A stretch of 64,000 bases of DNA from a virus, in the IMG/VR virus record IMGVR_UViG_3300031951_000001, positions 62,001 to 126,000 of that record; one strand, 5' to 3'. The position numbers and the translations under genes were made by a program. Below are positions 1-8,158 of this stretch, in pieces. The first letter of the stretch is position 1; every line of letters starts with the position of its first letter. Below the pieces are notes generated by a model, which saw only the letters and a list, made by a program, of their open reading frames with translations, had not been told where the DNA came from and ran no database searches.

Positions 1-1
1 T

Positions 2-100
2 GGAGAATATTTCTTATCTTTAATAAAACCAACCGAATGGAAACAAGAATTCATTGGTGAGTTTGAACTTGATTCAGATAATAAATGGAAAAAAATATAA
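2..100 (+). CDS. hypothetical protein, 5' end outside window
   Basis: An open frame enters from the left edge and stops at TAA 98-100, giving the last 32 residues of a protein rich in Glu, Lys and Asp (ending DSDNKWKKI). It lies three bases upstream of the next same-strand ORF, so the two are probably co-transcribed. Nothing in the visible part indicates a function. Confidence 0.5.
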   Translation, partial: GEYFLSLIKPTEWKQEFIGEFELDSDNKWKKI

Positions 101-103
101 ATT

Positions 104-289
104 ATGGAAAATCTATTATTAAAATCAGAACCAGTGGACGCACCTTCTTTTACATTTAGTCTAGAAGAAAAGACAATCATTGTTATTGACTCAAAAGGAT
201 TTAGTTATAAAGGAGAGTTAATTGAAGATGCCGGAGAAGTGTATAATTTATTTAAAAGTTTTTTGGAACAATCATTAAATAACTACTAA
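104..289 (+). CDS. hypothetical small protein
   Basis: A 61-residue acidic protein that begins three bases after the preceding stop and is followed 11 bases later by another same-strand gene. It has no signal peptide or membrane segment. The tight packing supports it being real. I do not recognise the family. Confidence 0.6.
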   Translation: MENLLLKSEPVDAPSFTFSLEEKTIIVIDSKGFSYKGELIEDAGEVYNLFKSFLEQSLNNY

Positions 290-300
290 AAATAAAACCA

Positions 301-528
301 ATGGCACGCTATAGAGTATTAGAAATCACAGATAAGTTAATTTATAACGGAAGACCATATTGGGTTATTGAAAAAAAAATACTAGGTCTATGGTGGACTC
401 AGTATTTTGAAGAACATTCAGAGTGGGGAGCAACCTATTATGAAAAAGATAAGGCGATGACCTGGTATGAATATCACTGCGATAATGACTCAAGAATAAA
501 AACCAAAGTAATTGCTCAAAACAAATGA
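301..528 (+). CDS. hypothetical protein, Trp/Tyr-rich
   Basis: A 75-residue protein unusually rich in aromatic residues (WWTQYF, TWYEYHCD). The stop codon overlaps the ATG of the next gene, so translation of the two is probably coupled. No recognised domain. Confidence 0.6.
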   Translation: MARYRVLEITDKLIYNGRPYWVIEKKILGLWWTQYFEEHSEWGATYYEKDKAMTWYEYHCDNDSRIKTKVIAQNK

Positions 529-857
529 TGGAAGACCTCAAACATAGATGGGAACAAATTGACGAGGACGATTATGTTGCCAAATATCGTGATATGATGC
601 TCCGAGTTGAAAAGATGGAGGAGCAACAATGGTGGTGGGCGGTTTATAGAGGAAAAGAAGAACTATGTCCCGAGAAACCATTTGCGAGAAAGAAAGATTA
701 TGCGATGAAGATGGCAGAGGAATGTGCCGAGGAAAACATTGAACCATATGTTTCAGATGATTTTCAGATTGGACCGGATGGTGCGTTTGAATATACTGAC
801 GATGAAATATCAGAGTGGGACGGAACATTAATGGACGGACTTGAAGAAGAGGAATAA
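525..857 (+). CDS. hypothetical acidic protein
   Basis: A 110-residue protein with a basic, Trp-rich middle (QQWWWAVYRG) and a strongly acidic C-terminus (DGLEEEE). It starts inside the previous gene's stop and its last 17 bases overlap the TTG start of the next gene. This looks like a compact operon of small accessory genes. Function unknown. Confidence 0.6.
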   Translation: MMEDLKHRWEQIDEDDYVAKYRDMMLRVEKMEEQQWWWAVYRGKEELCPEKPFARKKDYAMKMAEECAEENIEPYVSDDFQIGPDGAFEYTDDEISEWDGTLMDGLEEEE

Positions 858-1998
858 GAATATTATTTGGTTAATAATTCTCACATTAAGTGGATTGGTG
901 TCGCTCGCCCAATGTCCTAACGCAAATTTTGAATTTGGTACCTTTACTAACTGGACTGGTAAGAGAGGAACTTGTTGTCCGATTAATCTACCATTTGTAG
1001 GTATATTGGCAGGTAGACAAACAATTGTAAGTGCCGGACTTGACCCCCATTCTTGTGGGGGACTAAACAGAGTATATCAAGGTAATTTTTCGGCAAGATT
1101 GGGTAATGACCAAAACAATTCAAGAGCCGAAGGGTTGTATTATACATTTACCGTAAGCCCCGCAACAACGTTAGTTCAGTATGCTTATGCTGTTGTTTTA
1201 CAAGACCCTGGACATAATGACGGAGCTCAACCAAGATTCCAATCAAGGGTTAGATTATCTAATGGTAGTATTATACCTTGCACAGAATATGTTGTAACTG
1301 CGGGACCTAACCTTCCTGGTTATAATTATTGTATGGAAAATGATATTTTTGGAAATCCAGTACAGGTTGCTTATAGTGATTGGAGGGTTATTTCAATTGA
1401 TTTATCTTCTTATGTTGGACAAAGTGTTACACTTGAATTTGAGACAGGTGATTGTGATTTAGGTGCTCACTATGGTTACGCATATATTGACGCAATATCT
1501 TGTGGACCAATTGAGACAGAAATTTATTATTGTCAAGCAAGTGACTCTATTTTGATTGAGGGACCTGAAGGTTTTGCAACATATGAGTGGGTTGAAACTG
1601 GTGACACAACAAGGGTTATAACAATTCCCCCATTAGTTTATGATACGTTAAATTTAAATGTTACAACTGTTACTGGATGTGAATTAACTCTCCAAATTAT
1701 TTTGGACCCAATTCCACTTCTTGCAAATATTATTTGTGAGGATGTTTGTTTTCCTGATTCTAATAATTTTATTAATCTTACTCCTACCATAGAAGGATAT
1801 AATGTAAAATTTTTATGGGATTTTGACGACGGAAATATATCTGATGATATATCACCAACTCACCAGTACTTGTCACCAGGTGTTTATAATGTAACAATGA
1901 CCGCAAATGTATTAAATACAAACTGCACGGATATTGTAAATTGCGAGGTTGAGGTCTTCGATATTCCTGTAATTCCTGGAATTATTAGTCACGATTAG
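841..1998 (+). CDS. secreted protein with C-terminal PKD domain
   Basis: A 385-residue protein read from a TTG start at 841. Residues 8-23 are a hydrophobic Sec signal peptide ending SLAQ, a typical Bacteroidota cleavage context. A cysteine-bearing body that could be a jelly-roll or adhesin-like domain follows. The last 70 residues or so form a PKD-type Ig-like repeat (FLWDFDDGN, SPTHQYLSPGVYNVTM). It ends in IPVIPGIISHD, which resembles the end of the next protein. It is the first of three adjacent secreted proteins. An adhesin or host-surface role is inference, and the start codon could also lie slightly downstream. Confidence 0.65.
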   Translation: MKKRNKNIIWLIILTLSGLVSLAQCPNANFEFGTFTNWTGKRGTCCPINLPFVGILAGRQTIVSAGLDPHSCGGLNRVYQGNFSARLGNDQNNSRAEGLYYTFTVSPATTLVQYAYAVVLQDPGHNDGAQPRFQSRVRLSNGSIIPCTEYVVTAGPNLPGYNYCMENDIFGNPVQVAYSDWRVISIDLSSYVGQSVTLEFETGDCDLGAHYGYAYIDAISCGPIETEIYYCQASDSILIEGPEGFATYEWVETGDTTRVITIPPLVYDTLNLNVTTVTGCELTLQIILDPIPLLANIICEDVCFPDSNNFINLTPTIEGYNVKFLWDFDDGNISDDISPTHQYLSPGVYNVTMTANVLNTNCTDIVNCEVEVFDIPVIPGIISHD

Positions 1999-2046
1999 TC
2001 TTTTTCAAGATATTTATAGTAGAATAAACTCTAACTATTCTTTACT

Positions 2047-2604
2047 ATGAAAAAACTTATTCTATTTTTTTTGGTTCTACTTCCAGTAACATTACTGGCT
2101 CAATTTACAACTATTAATCCTGATACGGTTTGTATTAACTCTCCGTTTGCAACTTATCAGGTTCCAAATACTCCAAACTATACTTACAATTGGACTGTTT
2201 CAGCACCTGGTGTTTTAACTGCAGGTCAAGGAACAAACGAGATTACCGTTGATTGGTCGGCAGCACCTGCTGGCGGTCCTATAGTAGATGCGATTAGTGT
2301 TTATGCAACAACGCCGGCAGGTTGTGACGGACCTCCGATTACAATGAATGTTTTTATTTTGGAAATATTACCAATTGTTCTACCACTTGATTTTTGTGAA
2401 GGTGACCCTTGTGAAGATTTGGTGGCAACACCAGCTGGTGGAGTATTCACAGGACCAAATATTGTTAACGGTCAGTATTGTCCGCAAACTGCGGGAACTG
2501 AAACGGTGACTTACACCATAACTGAGGCGGGATGCACATTTACTGCGACAGCTGATATGACCGTCTATCCAATTCCTGTCTTGGACAACATTTCTCATGA
2601 CTAA
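2047..2604 (+). CDS. secreted PKD-like/Ig-like protein
   Basis: A 185-residue protein with a clear signal peptide (residues 1-18, ending LLAQ). Two short Ig/PKD-like segments of the kind found in flavobacterial surface proteins follow (NYTYNWTVSAPG; TETVTYTITEAGC). The C-terminus IPVLDNISHD matches the tail of the upstream protein. A TATTTAT box lies about 30 bases upstream. The gene is two bases from the next secreted-protein gene, so the set is probably one operon. A structural or adhesive role is inferred. Confidence 0.65.
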   Translation: MKKLILFFLVLLPVTLLAQFTTINPDTVCINSPFATYQVPNTPNYTYNWTVSAPGVLTAGQGTNEITVDWSAAPAGGPIVDAISVYATTPAGCDGPPITMNVFILEILPIVLPLDFCEGDPCEDLVATPAGGVFTGPNIVNGQYCPQTAGTETVTYTITEAGCTFTATADMTVYPIPVLDNISHD

Positions 2605-2606
2605 TA

Positions 2607-3179
2607 ATGAAACAAATAAAAACACTTTTGTTGTTTTTGTTGGTCATGATTGTTTCAGGACAAGACCAAAAGATAGACATATGCGAAGACGAATCTAAAA
2701 CAGAATATACGTATTCGATAGAGTCTAATACACCAAATACAACATTTTATTGGTACGTAGATGGTATCTATCATTTTGGACAAACCCTGACCGTCAATTG
2801 GGAAACTTATTCTCCTGGAGTCCATACAATTAAAGTTTATGGAAAAAGTGATGGATGTAGGTCAAACCCGATGGAGTTTAAAGTTTTCATTGGGGAATGT
2901 TCTTCAATCTATATTCCAAATGCTTTTACTCCAAACGATGATGGGTTTAACGATACTTGGTTTCCCCAAGGAACAGGATGGGAAAGTATAGAAGTATTAG
3001 TATTTGACAGATGGGGGGTACTTGTATTTAAGTCAGTTGACCCAAAAGGACAATGGATTGGTAACTTTAGAGGTGGAGAATATTACGTTCAAAATGATGT
3101 CTACGAATATAAGGTTACTTGGAAGGGTATTGACCGAGAACCTGAAATAATTTTTGGTCATGTTACAGTTGTTAGGTAA
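2607..3179 (+). CDS. secreted protein with T9SS type B sorting-like (gliding-motility-associated) C-terminal domain
   Basis: A 190-residue protein. Residues 1-18 form a signal peptide, an Ig-like segment follows, and the last 90 or so residues carry the hallmark IPNAFTPNDDGFNDTW, then a VFDRWG motif. These are characteristic of the gliding-motility-associated C-terminal family (TIGR04131/CHU_C) that routes proteins to the type IX secretion system in Bacteroidota. Finding it in a phage suggests either a domain captured from a host adhesin or a phage protein exported through host T9SS. The domain call is strong; the biological role is open. Confidence 0.75.
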   Translation: MKQIKTLLLFLLVMIVSGQDQKIDICEDESKTEYTYSIESNTPNTTFYWYVDGIYHFGQTLTVNWETYSPGVHTIKVYGKSDGCRSNPMEFKVFIGECSSIYIPNAFTPNDDGFNDTWFPQGTGWESIEVLVFDRWGVLVFKSVDPKGQWIGNFRGGEYYVQNDVYEYKVTWKGIDREPEIIFGHVTVVR

Positions 3180-3234
3180 AAACATTTGATTTTTCATATT
3201 TGATTTAGTATGTTTATGTCAAATTAATAATTAT

Positions 3235-3468
3235 ATGTCATTACAGAAACTAGTATTTAACACAACAGACAAAACCGCTCGAGTTTTTTCAGCATCAATT
3301 CCGGATGAAGTAGTATTTCATTACGAAAACATATCAACCGTAAAACCTTTGGACGGTTACTATGAAATAATGCAGAGAGTTGATAGCTCAACCGCACCAT
3401 CAGGGTATTCAGCAATTCCCGTATTACGAGTACCGATTGTTAATACAAACATGGTTATTGAGAAATGA
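3235..3468 (+). CDS. hypothetical protein
   Basis: A 77-residue protein with alternating hydrophobic pattern suggesting a small beta fold (VRVPIVNTNMVIEK at the C-terminus). Its stop overlaps the ATG of the following gene by four bases. The family is not recognised. Confidence 0.6.
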   Translation: MSLQKLVFNTTDKTARVFSASIPDEVVFHYENISTVKPLDGYYEIMQRVDSSTAPSGYSAIPVLRVPIVNTNMVIEK

Positions 3469-3986
3469 AATATAAAATCATTGTGAGTGGACGTGGCGCA
3501 GAATGCTACGTCCATTCTATTGACGAAAATCAAAAGTCGAAATTGTTTGAGTGTGATGTCGAGAATGACAATTGCGAACACGAAGAAATTATTGAAATAT
3601 TAAATAAAAATGATATCTTCGAAACCGATAATATCTATCTCGGTCCTTACAATGACCCCGAAAATTTTATAATCGAAGTATTCAACGAAAATGAGGTTAA
3701 AGTATGGTCATCAGAAAATGACCATGAATTCAAAGAAGACGAGTACGAGTTTATAATCGGAAAAGAAAATTACCTTATTGTAGAAGATTACACAAAAGGA
3801 CAATTCTTCAATTATGAGATTGAACTTGATGAAGAATTCGATTCTGATAAATTAAAGCCGGTAATTACTGAAGTTATCGATGGGATTGAAATAATCACCA
3901 AAATTAGATATGGTGAAATTGATTTGGAAGTATTTAAAGAATATGGTGATTACTGGAGTAAAGGTATCACATATTATTTATCATGA
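3465..3986 (+). CDS. hypothetical acidic protein
   Basis: A 173-residue, strongly acidic protein translated from an ATG that overlaps the preceding stop. The repeated alternation of short hydrophobic and acidic stretches suggests a soluble beta-rich fold. No catalytic motif is seen. Function unknown. Confidence 0.6.
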   Translation: MKYKIIVSGRGAECYVHSIDENQKSKLFECDVENDNCEHEEIIEILNKNDIFETDNIYLGPYNDPENFIIEVFNENEVKVWSSENDHEFKEDEYEFIIGKENYLIVEDYTKGQFFNYEIELDEEFDSDKLKPVITEVIDGIEIITKIRYGEIDLEVFKEYGDYWSKGITYYLS

Positions 3987-4049
3987 GAAAAATACCATTC
4001 TATTTTTATCACATAACAAATATTATTTTAACTAAAATATTTAATATTT

Positions 4050-4868
4050 TTACGCGACGTTAATCTCAAAGTTATCAACTTTGGCAACCGCGTTAGCTCT
4101 ATGTGAGCTAGTACCTCCTCCCGCATTTATATCGGCAAAATATTCCGCAGCCTCTTTTTTGTCTGTAAAGTTTGGGAAAGTTGATGCGGATTTACCTTTA
4201 GTAAAAAATGCGATTGCGATTTTTGCTGCGATTTCAGGGTCATTAACTAAATCTGGATTTTTAACTAACTCATCACCCATACCAATCATTCTACTATATT
4301 TTTCATAATTTTTAATACCGGTTAGTTGGTTGAACCCTCTACCTCTATACGTGAAACCATCGTCTCCACCTTGATTACCAACTGTTTTAGCGTAAACTAC
4401 ATTGAAAAATTTTCTCATATCACTTTTTAATGCGTTTAATTCACTATCACTATATCCGGCCACTCTTTTACCGAATATTTTTCTAATTCTACTATTGGCC
4501 GTGGTTGCGTATGAAACCTCACTTTTAGGTTTGAAATTACATTCCTTATTAATAACTGATAAAATACCTACTTGAGTATAGGGGTTTGTTATACCCGCCT
4601 CATTCATTTTATCTATTAAAAAATTTATATTTTTTTGTTGTTCAGAATCAAAATTACCAACAATTTTCACATCACCGTTTACAGGTGAACTTTTAGTGGT
4701 GCCTGTTTCCGATGGTTTTTCTTCTGATGAGCTTGGGGTTTTGGAGGGTTTCTCAAACATTTTCTTTATTGATAAAGCAAGTGCCTTTTCAATAAAAGAT
4801 TGCTCATTTATATTGTGTAGTTTTTTTATATGACTTTTTTCTTCTTCGGTAATTAATAATTTTCTCAT
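4050..4868 (-). CDS. GH19 chitinase-like endolysin with N-terminal tag motif
   Basis: A 272-residue protein. Residues about 90-270 resemble glycoside hydrolase family 19 domains used as phage endolysins: a Glu-containing segment (SVINKECNFKPKSE) and the family signature YRGRGFNQLTGIKNY. It should hydrolyse the glycan strands of host peptidoglycan. The first 17 residues (MRKLLITEEEKSHIKKL) form the N-terminal motif shared by several other proteins here. A Ser/Thr/Pro-rich linker joins the two parts. The combination suggests a virion-associated lysin rather than, or as well as, a lysis enzyme. A TATTTAT box lies about 15 nt upstream. Confidence 0.8.
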   Translation of the reverse strand: MRKLLITEEEKSHIKKLHNINEQSFIEKALALSIKKMFEKPSKTPSSSEEKPSETGTTKSSPVNGDVKIVGNFDSEQQKNINFLIDKMNEAGITNPYTQVGILSVINKECNFKPKSEVSYATTANSRIRKIFGKRVAGYSDSELNALKSDMRKFFNVVYAKTVGNQGGDDGFTYRGRGFNQLTGIKNYEKYSRMIGMGDELVKNPDLVNDPEIAAKIAIAFFTKGKSASTFPNFTDKKEAAEYFADINAGGGTSSHRANAVAKVDNFEINVA

Positions 4869-4914
4869 TACAACCTTTTTATTATAAATATATTTATAGT
4901 GATAAAGTGATACA

Positions 4915-5304
4915 ATGAAAGTTACGGTAGTGCATCAGGATAAAGACAGAGCCTCAAGAAATAAAGAGGTGTGCGATAGATTTATAAAGTTTTTATTTTC
5001 ACAATATCCTCTAAAACATGACTTAAAGATATTTTTCCTTAAAAATCGTATAGGTGAAATGAGTACCGGCTCCAGAAGTGAAAATCACGTTATTAAAGTT
5101 CTGACCAAAAATAGAATCAATAGAGATATTCTTCGCACATTGGCACACGAGTGGGTACATGAATATCAGATGGATATTATGAAAAGGGAAAGAGGTCAAG
5201 ATATTGGTGGTAAGAATGAAAATGAAGCTAACGCTCTATCCGGCTCATTAATAAAAAAGTTCGAGAAAAAATTCCCGAACTTTGAAGATACGATGTATGA
5301 ATAG
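4915..5304 (+). CDS. small HExxH zinc-metallopeptidase-like protein
   Basis: A 129-residue protein with a helix carrying AHEWVHEYQ, an HExxH zinc site, and a downstream Glu in NENEANAL that could be the third ligand, as in gluzincin-like or SprT-like minimal peptidases. No signal peptide, so probably cytoplasmic or virion-borne. It diverges from the endolysin gene across a shared intergenic region with TATTTAT boxes on both strands. The substrate is unknown. Confidence 0.6.
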   Translation: MKVTVVHQDKDRASRNKEVCDRFIKFLFSQYPLKHDLKIFFLKNRIGEMSTGSRSENHVIKVLTKNRINRDILRTLAHEWVHEYQMDIMKRERGQDIGGKNENEANALSGSLIKKFEKKFPNFEDTMYE

Positions 5305-5308
5305 AATG

Positions 5309-5734
5309 TTAGTCGATACTAACAACTTCTAAATCAAAAATCAATTTTTTACCCGCCAAAGGATGATTAGCATCAATTTTAACGGTAGATTCATTAATTT
5401 CAACAATACGAACATTAATTGGTCCATTTGGACCCATTCCCTGCAGCATATCACCAACTGAAACATTTTCCGGAACCTGCTCTTTTGCAATTTCACTAAC
5501 CAACATTTCGTTTACATCACCATAAGCATCCTCACAAGGAATTTCAATGGTTCTTTTTTCGCCAATTGTCATACCAATCAAACCGCTTTCAAAACCTTTG
5601 ATTAGTTGTCCTTGACCTAATTTAGCTTTCAATGGCTCACGACCTTCAGTAAGTGAAGTATCGAAAACTGAACCATCTTCCAATCGACCGGTGTAGTTAA
5701 CCGATACTGAATCTGAATCTTGTATTGTTTTCAT
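5309..5734 (-). CDS. FKBP-type peptidyl-prolyl isomerase, SlyD-like
   Basis: A 141-residue protein whose first 70 residues match the FKBP core: VNYTGRLEDGSVFDTS, then the active-site region GQGQLIKGFESGLIGM. An inserted chaperone-like flap (AYGDVNEMLVSEI) is followed by the closing strands (ANHPLAGKKLIFDLEV), as in SlyD. It accelerates proline cis/trans isomerisation and may help phage proteins fold, in line with DnaK and ClpC elsewhere in the window. It lacks the His-rich SlyD tail. Confidence 0.88.
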   Translation of the reverse strand: MKTIQDSDSVSVNYTGRLEDGSVFDTSLTEGREPLKAKLGQGQLIKGFESGLIGMTIGEKRTIEIPCEDAYGDVNEMLVSEIAKEQVPENVSVGDMLQGMGPNGPINVRIVEINESTVKIDANHPLAGKKLIFDLEVVSID

Positions 5735-5809
5735 ATTGTATTTTTTTAAATAATAAGGTATTTTTTATATTAAACAAACTTTTTATTTGAAATTTTTTAA
5801 TAAAAAAAA

Positions 5810-5840
5810 CTTGTGTGATGACTAAATCGTAGTATATTTG
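5810..5840 (+). promoter_or_regulatory. host-type promoter (Bacteroidota TTG...TAnnTTTG)
   Basis: CTTG at 5810-5813, a 19-nt spacer and TATATTTG at 5833-5840 match the Bacteroidota sigma-70-type consensus. It points at the small gene at 5892. Confidence 0.7.
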
Positions 5841-5891
5841 TAAAAATAACATATTTATAATATATAATAATTTTCTAATTCATTTGGGGGA

Positions 5892-6071
5892 ATGACAAGC
5901 GAAAAAATAATGGAAGAAATGTTTCATATTGCCTACAGACACGGTCTTATGAACGAATTACATGAAAGAGCAGGACAAATTCAAAAAGAATATAGTGCTC
6001 CTATTACAACCGCAGTACCACTTGCTTTTCAAGCTATGAGAAAAGAGGGGTTACTTCAGGATGAAGAGTAA
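5892..6071 (+). CDS. hypothetical small protein
   Basis: A 59-residue reading frame (MTSEKIMEEMFHIAYRHGL... ends LLQDEE). It is preceded by a good host-type promoter and a G-rich stretch. It is helical and soluble, without recognised motifs. Its last 16 bases overlap the end of the convergent gene on the minus strand. Confidence 0.6.
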   Translation: MTSEKIMEEMFHIAYRHGLMNELHERAGQIQKEYSAPITTAVPLAFQAMRKEGLLQDEE

Positions 6072-6346
6072 TTTTCGAGTAAATCATAGGATGATTGAAT
6101 AATCAGTCGTTCTCCGTCAAATCCGGTGTATTTCCAGCATTCTTCAATGACATAATCTAATGAAGTAATTTGAGATTCCTCAAATAATTTAATGTCTGAT
6201 AGATACAACTTACAATCAACCATATAAGATTTTTTGGTTGTACAGTATTTTACGGATAAGACATCAACAATACTGTCTTTACCAAACAATAGCTCAATAT
6301 CTTTGTAGTAAAGATAGTTTAAAAGTATAATGAGGCACCCTTTCAT
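6056..6346 (-). CDS. hypothetical protein
   Basis: A 96-residue minus-strand protein with a hydrophobic N-terminus (MKGCLIILLNYLYY) that is too short and polar to be a confident membrane anchor. It is convergent with the small gene at 5892 and overlaps its 3' end. Not recognised. Confidence 0.5.
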   Translation of the reverse strand: MKGCLIILLNYLYYKDIELLFGKDSIVDVLSVKYCTTKKSYMVDCKLYLSDIKLFEESQITSLDYVIEECWKYTGFDGERLIIQSSYDLLENYSSS

Positions 6347-6395
6347 CTTTTTTTATAATTATAATAGTAAATAAACCTAACTTAAACAAAAAATA

Positions 6396-6638
6396 ATGAT
6401 AGAATCCACTATTACTCTATTAAAAAAACTTGACAAACGTAAAAAAATTGAAAAAGACTTCGAATGGGTGGTAAAAATCGTGTCATCTAGTGAAAATTTT
6501 AACCATATTGTGATTAGTAATAGGCTTTTTGAGGCTTTTACTCACAAATGGAGAAATCATATGACTGAAAACCAATTAAAGGAGTATAGTTTTACATTTG
6601 AACAAGAAAAAATGATAACAATAGGACATTTTTTGTAG
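6396..6638 (+). CDS. hypothetical protein
   Basis: An 80-residue, lysine-rich helical protein with no recognised domain. A strong terminator lies about 100 bases downstream and probably ends its transcript. Confidence 0.55.
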   Translation: MIESTITLLKKLDKRKKIEKDFEWVVKIVSSSENFNHIVISNRLFEAFTHKWRNHMTENQLKEYSFTFEQEKMITIGHFL

Positions 6639-6730
6639 AAAAAGTTGATTTTTAAGTGTTTTAGGACTATTTTTCTCAAAATTACAATATTTATCAAAAC
6701 TATCACTCTCATCAGAGAGCCTATATATAG

Positions 6731-6766
6731 AAAAAGGGACTTAATTTTTGTTAAGTCCCTTTTTTC
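6731..6766 (+). terminator. intrinsic terminator
   Basis: Perfect 9-bp stem GGGACTTAA / TTAAGTCCC (6736-6744 and 6751-6759) followed by six T. A-rich upstream sequence would also let it work on the opposite strand. Confidence 0.85.
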
Positions 6767-6782
6767 ATTAAAAAACTTGCCT

Positions 6783-6790
6783 TATCTTTG
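6783..6790 (+). promoter_or_regulatory. host-type -7 element
   Basis: TATCTTTG ends four bases before the ATG at 6795. There is no convincing -33 element. The spacing implies a leaderless or near-leaderless transcript. Confidence 0.55.
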
Positions 6791-6794
6791 TAAC

Positions 6795-7034
6795 ATGAAA
6801 GCAAAACTAACATTTGATTTAGATGACATCGATGATAAGATGGCTCACGAGCGTTGTGTTAAGTCAACCGACATGGCATTAGTTCTTTGGGAGATTATGA
6901 CCAATTCATACCGTGGTTTAACCAACGGATATGACGAAGATGACTCATATCACAAAGGAGTTGATGCGGTTTATGAAAAACTTCGTGAATTGATGGAAGA
7001 ACATGACATAAATCCACATAATTTAATACGATGA
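6795..7034 (+). CDS. hypothetical protein
   Basis: A 79-residue protein started at the ATG four bases after a TATCTTTG promoter element; an upstream in-frame extension would read through the terminator and promoter and is unlikely. The sequence (DLDDIDDKMAHERCVKSTDMALVLWEI) resembles small phage proteins of unknown function. Its TGA overlaps the next ATG. Confidence 0.65.
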   Translation: MKAKLTFDLDDIDDKMAHERCVKSTDMALVLWEIMTNSYRGLTNGYDEDDSYHKGVDAVYEKLRELMEEHDINPHNLIR

Positions 7035-7126
7035 GAAAATTTTGGAATAAATTAGTTAAATTTTTTAAAACAGTATCAGATGGTATCGATGAAACACAGT
7101 ATAAAAATGGTTGGGGAAAGCTTTAA
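7031..7126 (+). CDS. very small basic protein
   Basis: A 31-codon frame (starting MRKFWNKLVKFFKTV) whose ATG overlaps the previous stop as ATGA, the usual pattern of coupled phage genes. The N-terminal half is an amphipathic basic helix. It overlaps the start of the following gene, so either its 3' end or that gene's start could be different. Confidence 0.4.
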   Translation: MRKFWNKLVKFFKTVSDGIDETQYKNGWGKL

Positions 7127-7625
7127 AGACATAAAATACGCTGTTAAGCGATTTATTCGAAAAATTAAGAACGTTTTTCGATGGCTTCCCACAATTTGGA
7201 AGGATGAGGACTATGATAGTCACTTCATTAATGAAATATTAATCAAAAAACTCGAACATACCCGAGATTTCTTCTTGTCTGATAATACTCACATCCTTAA
7301 TGCTAAAGAGGTTGCTGCCGAAATTCAGGAGGCAATTGACCGTCTTCACATGACCCGTGATAGTTGGGAGTTTTATGAAGACCCGGCCATGGAGGAGATT
7401 CAGAAGAAGTGGGGGAAGAGTACATTCAATTGGATTCCGACAAATGATGGTACCGGCTCAATGTTTATGGAGATTGAACATGAGAATGTAAAAACTCCCG
7501 AGGATGAGGAACAATACTCAACCGAGTTTAGAGCCACAATGAAACAAGCTCGTAAGGATTATAGAAAAGATAAAAAAGAAGCGTATAAATTCATCGCGAA
7601 GAATATTGATAAATGGTGGGATTAA
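7080..7625 (+). CDS. conserved phage hypothetical protein (IWKDEDYDSHF motif)
   Basis: A 181-residue protein with a basic amphipathic N-terminus and a segment FRWLPTIWKDEDYDSHFINE. To my recollection this resembles a widespread family of uncharacterised phage proteins. The C-terminal part is rich in Lys and Glu. Internal methionines at 7089 and 7107 are alternative starts. Location just before nusG suggests an early or middle expression unit. Function unknown. Confidence 0.6.
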   Translation: MVSMKHSIKMVGESFKDIKYAVKRFIRKIKNVFRWLPTIWKDEDYDSHFINEILIKKLEHTRDFFLSDNTHILNAKEVAAEIQEAIDRLHMTRDSWEFYEDPAMEEIQKKWGKSTFNWIPTNDGTGSMFMEIEHENVKTPEDEEQYSTEFRATMKQARKDYRKDKKEAYKFIAKNIDKWWD

Positions 7626-7636
7626 AAATTAATAAT

Positions 7637-8158
7637 ATGGAATGGTATATTGTAAGAGCACAAGCTAATCGGGAACGTAAAGTTTCAGAACGACTTCTTA
7701 AAGAAGGTGAAAAAGGGGAATTATCTGGAGTATTGGGTAGAGTTGTTGTACCGTTGGAGAAGGTATTTGCCACAAAAAACGGGAAAAAGACACAACGAGA
7801 AAAAGTATTGTTTCCTGGTTATGTATTTGTTGAGACCTCGGCAATTGGGGAACTCAAACAGGTTGTTAAAAAGATTGATGGAGCCACAGGACTATTGTCT
7901 GACAGAGCCGGTAACATCCAAGTTATTCCCGAAAATGAAGTTAGTCGTATGATTGGACTTCACGAAGAGAATAAGGCGAAAGAATTCACCGATATTTTCA
8001 GTATTGGTGATGAAGTTACGGTCGCTGAAGGCCCATTCGCATCATTCAAGGGGAATATTGAACATATTGACAAAGAAAGAGGTAAAATTAAGGTAAATGT
8101 CCTTATTTTTGGTAGACCAACATCAGTTGAACTCGAAGACACACAAATAAGAAAATGA
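7637..8158 (+). CDS. nusG: NusG-like transcription elongation factor
   Basis: A 173-residue protein. The first 110 residues match the NusG N-terminal domain (MEWYIVRAQANRERKVSERL; FPGYVFVE). The last 55 form a KOW domain (FSIGDEVTVAEGPFASFKGN; ILIFGRPTSVELE). NusG binds RNA polymerase, suppresses pausing and links it to the ribosome or Rho. Phage and plasmid paralogues often act on particular long transcripts. I start at 7637 because the frame upstream lies inside the previous gene. Its stop overlaps the next ATG. A boxA-like element occurs in the large RNA at 36 kb. Confidence 0.9.
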   Translation: MEWYIVRAQANRERKVSERLLKEGEKGELSGVLGRVVVPLEKVFATKNGKKTQREKVLFPGYVFVETSAIGELKQVVKKIDGATGLLSDRAGNIQVIPENEVSRMIGLHEENKAKEFTDIFSIGDEVTVAEGPFASFKGNIEHIDKERGKIKVNVLIFGRPTSVELEDTQIRK

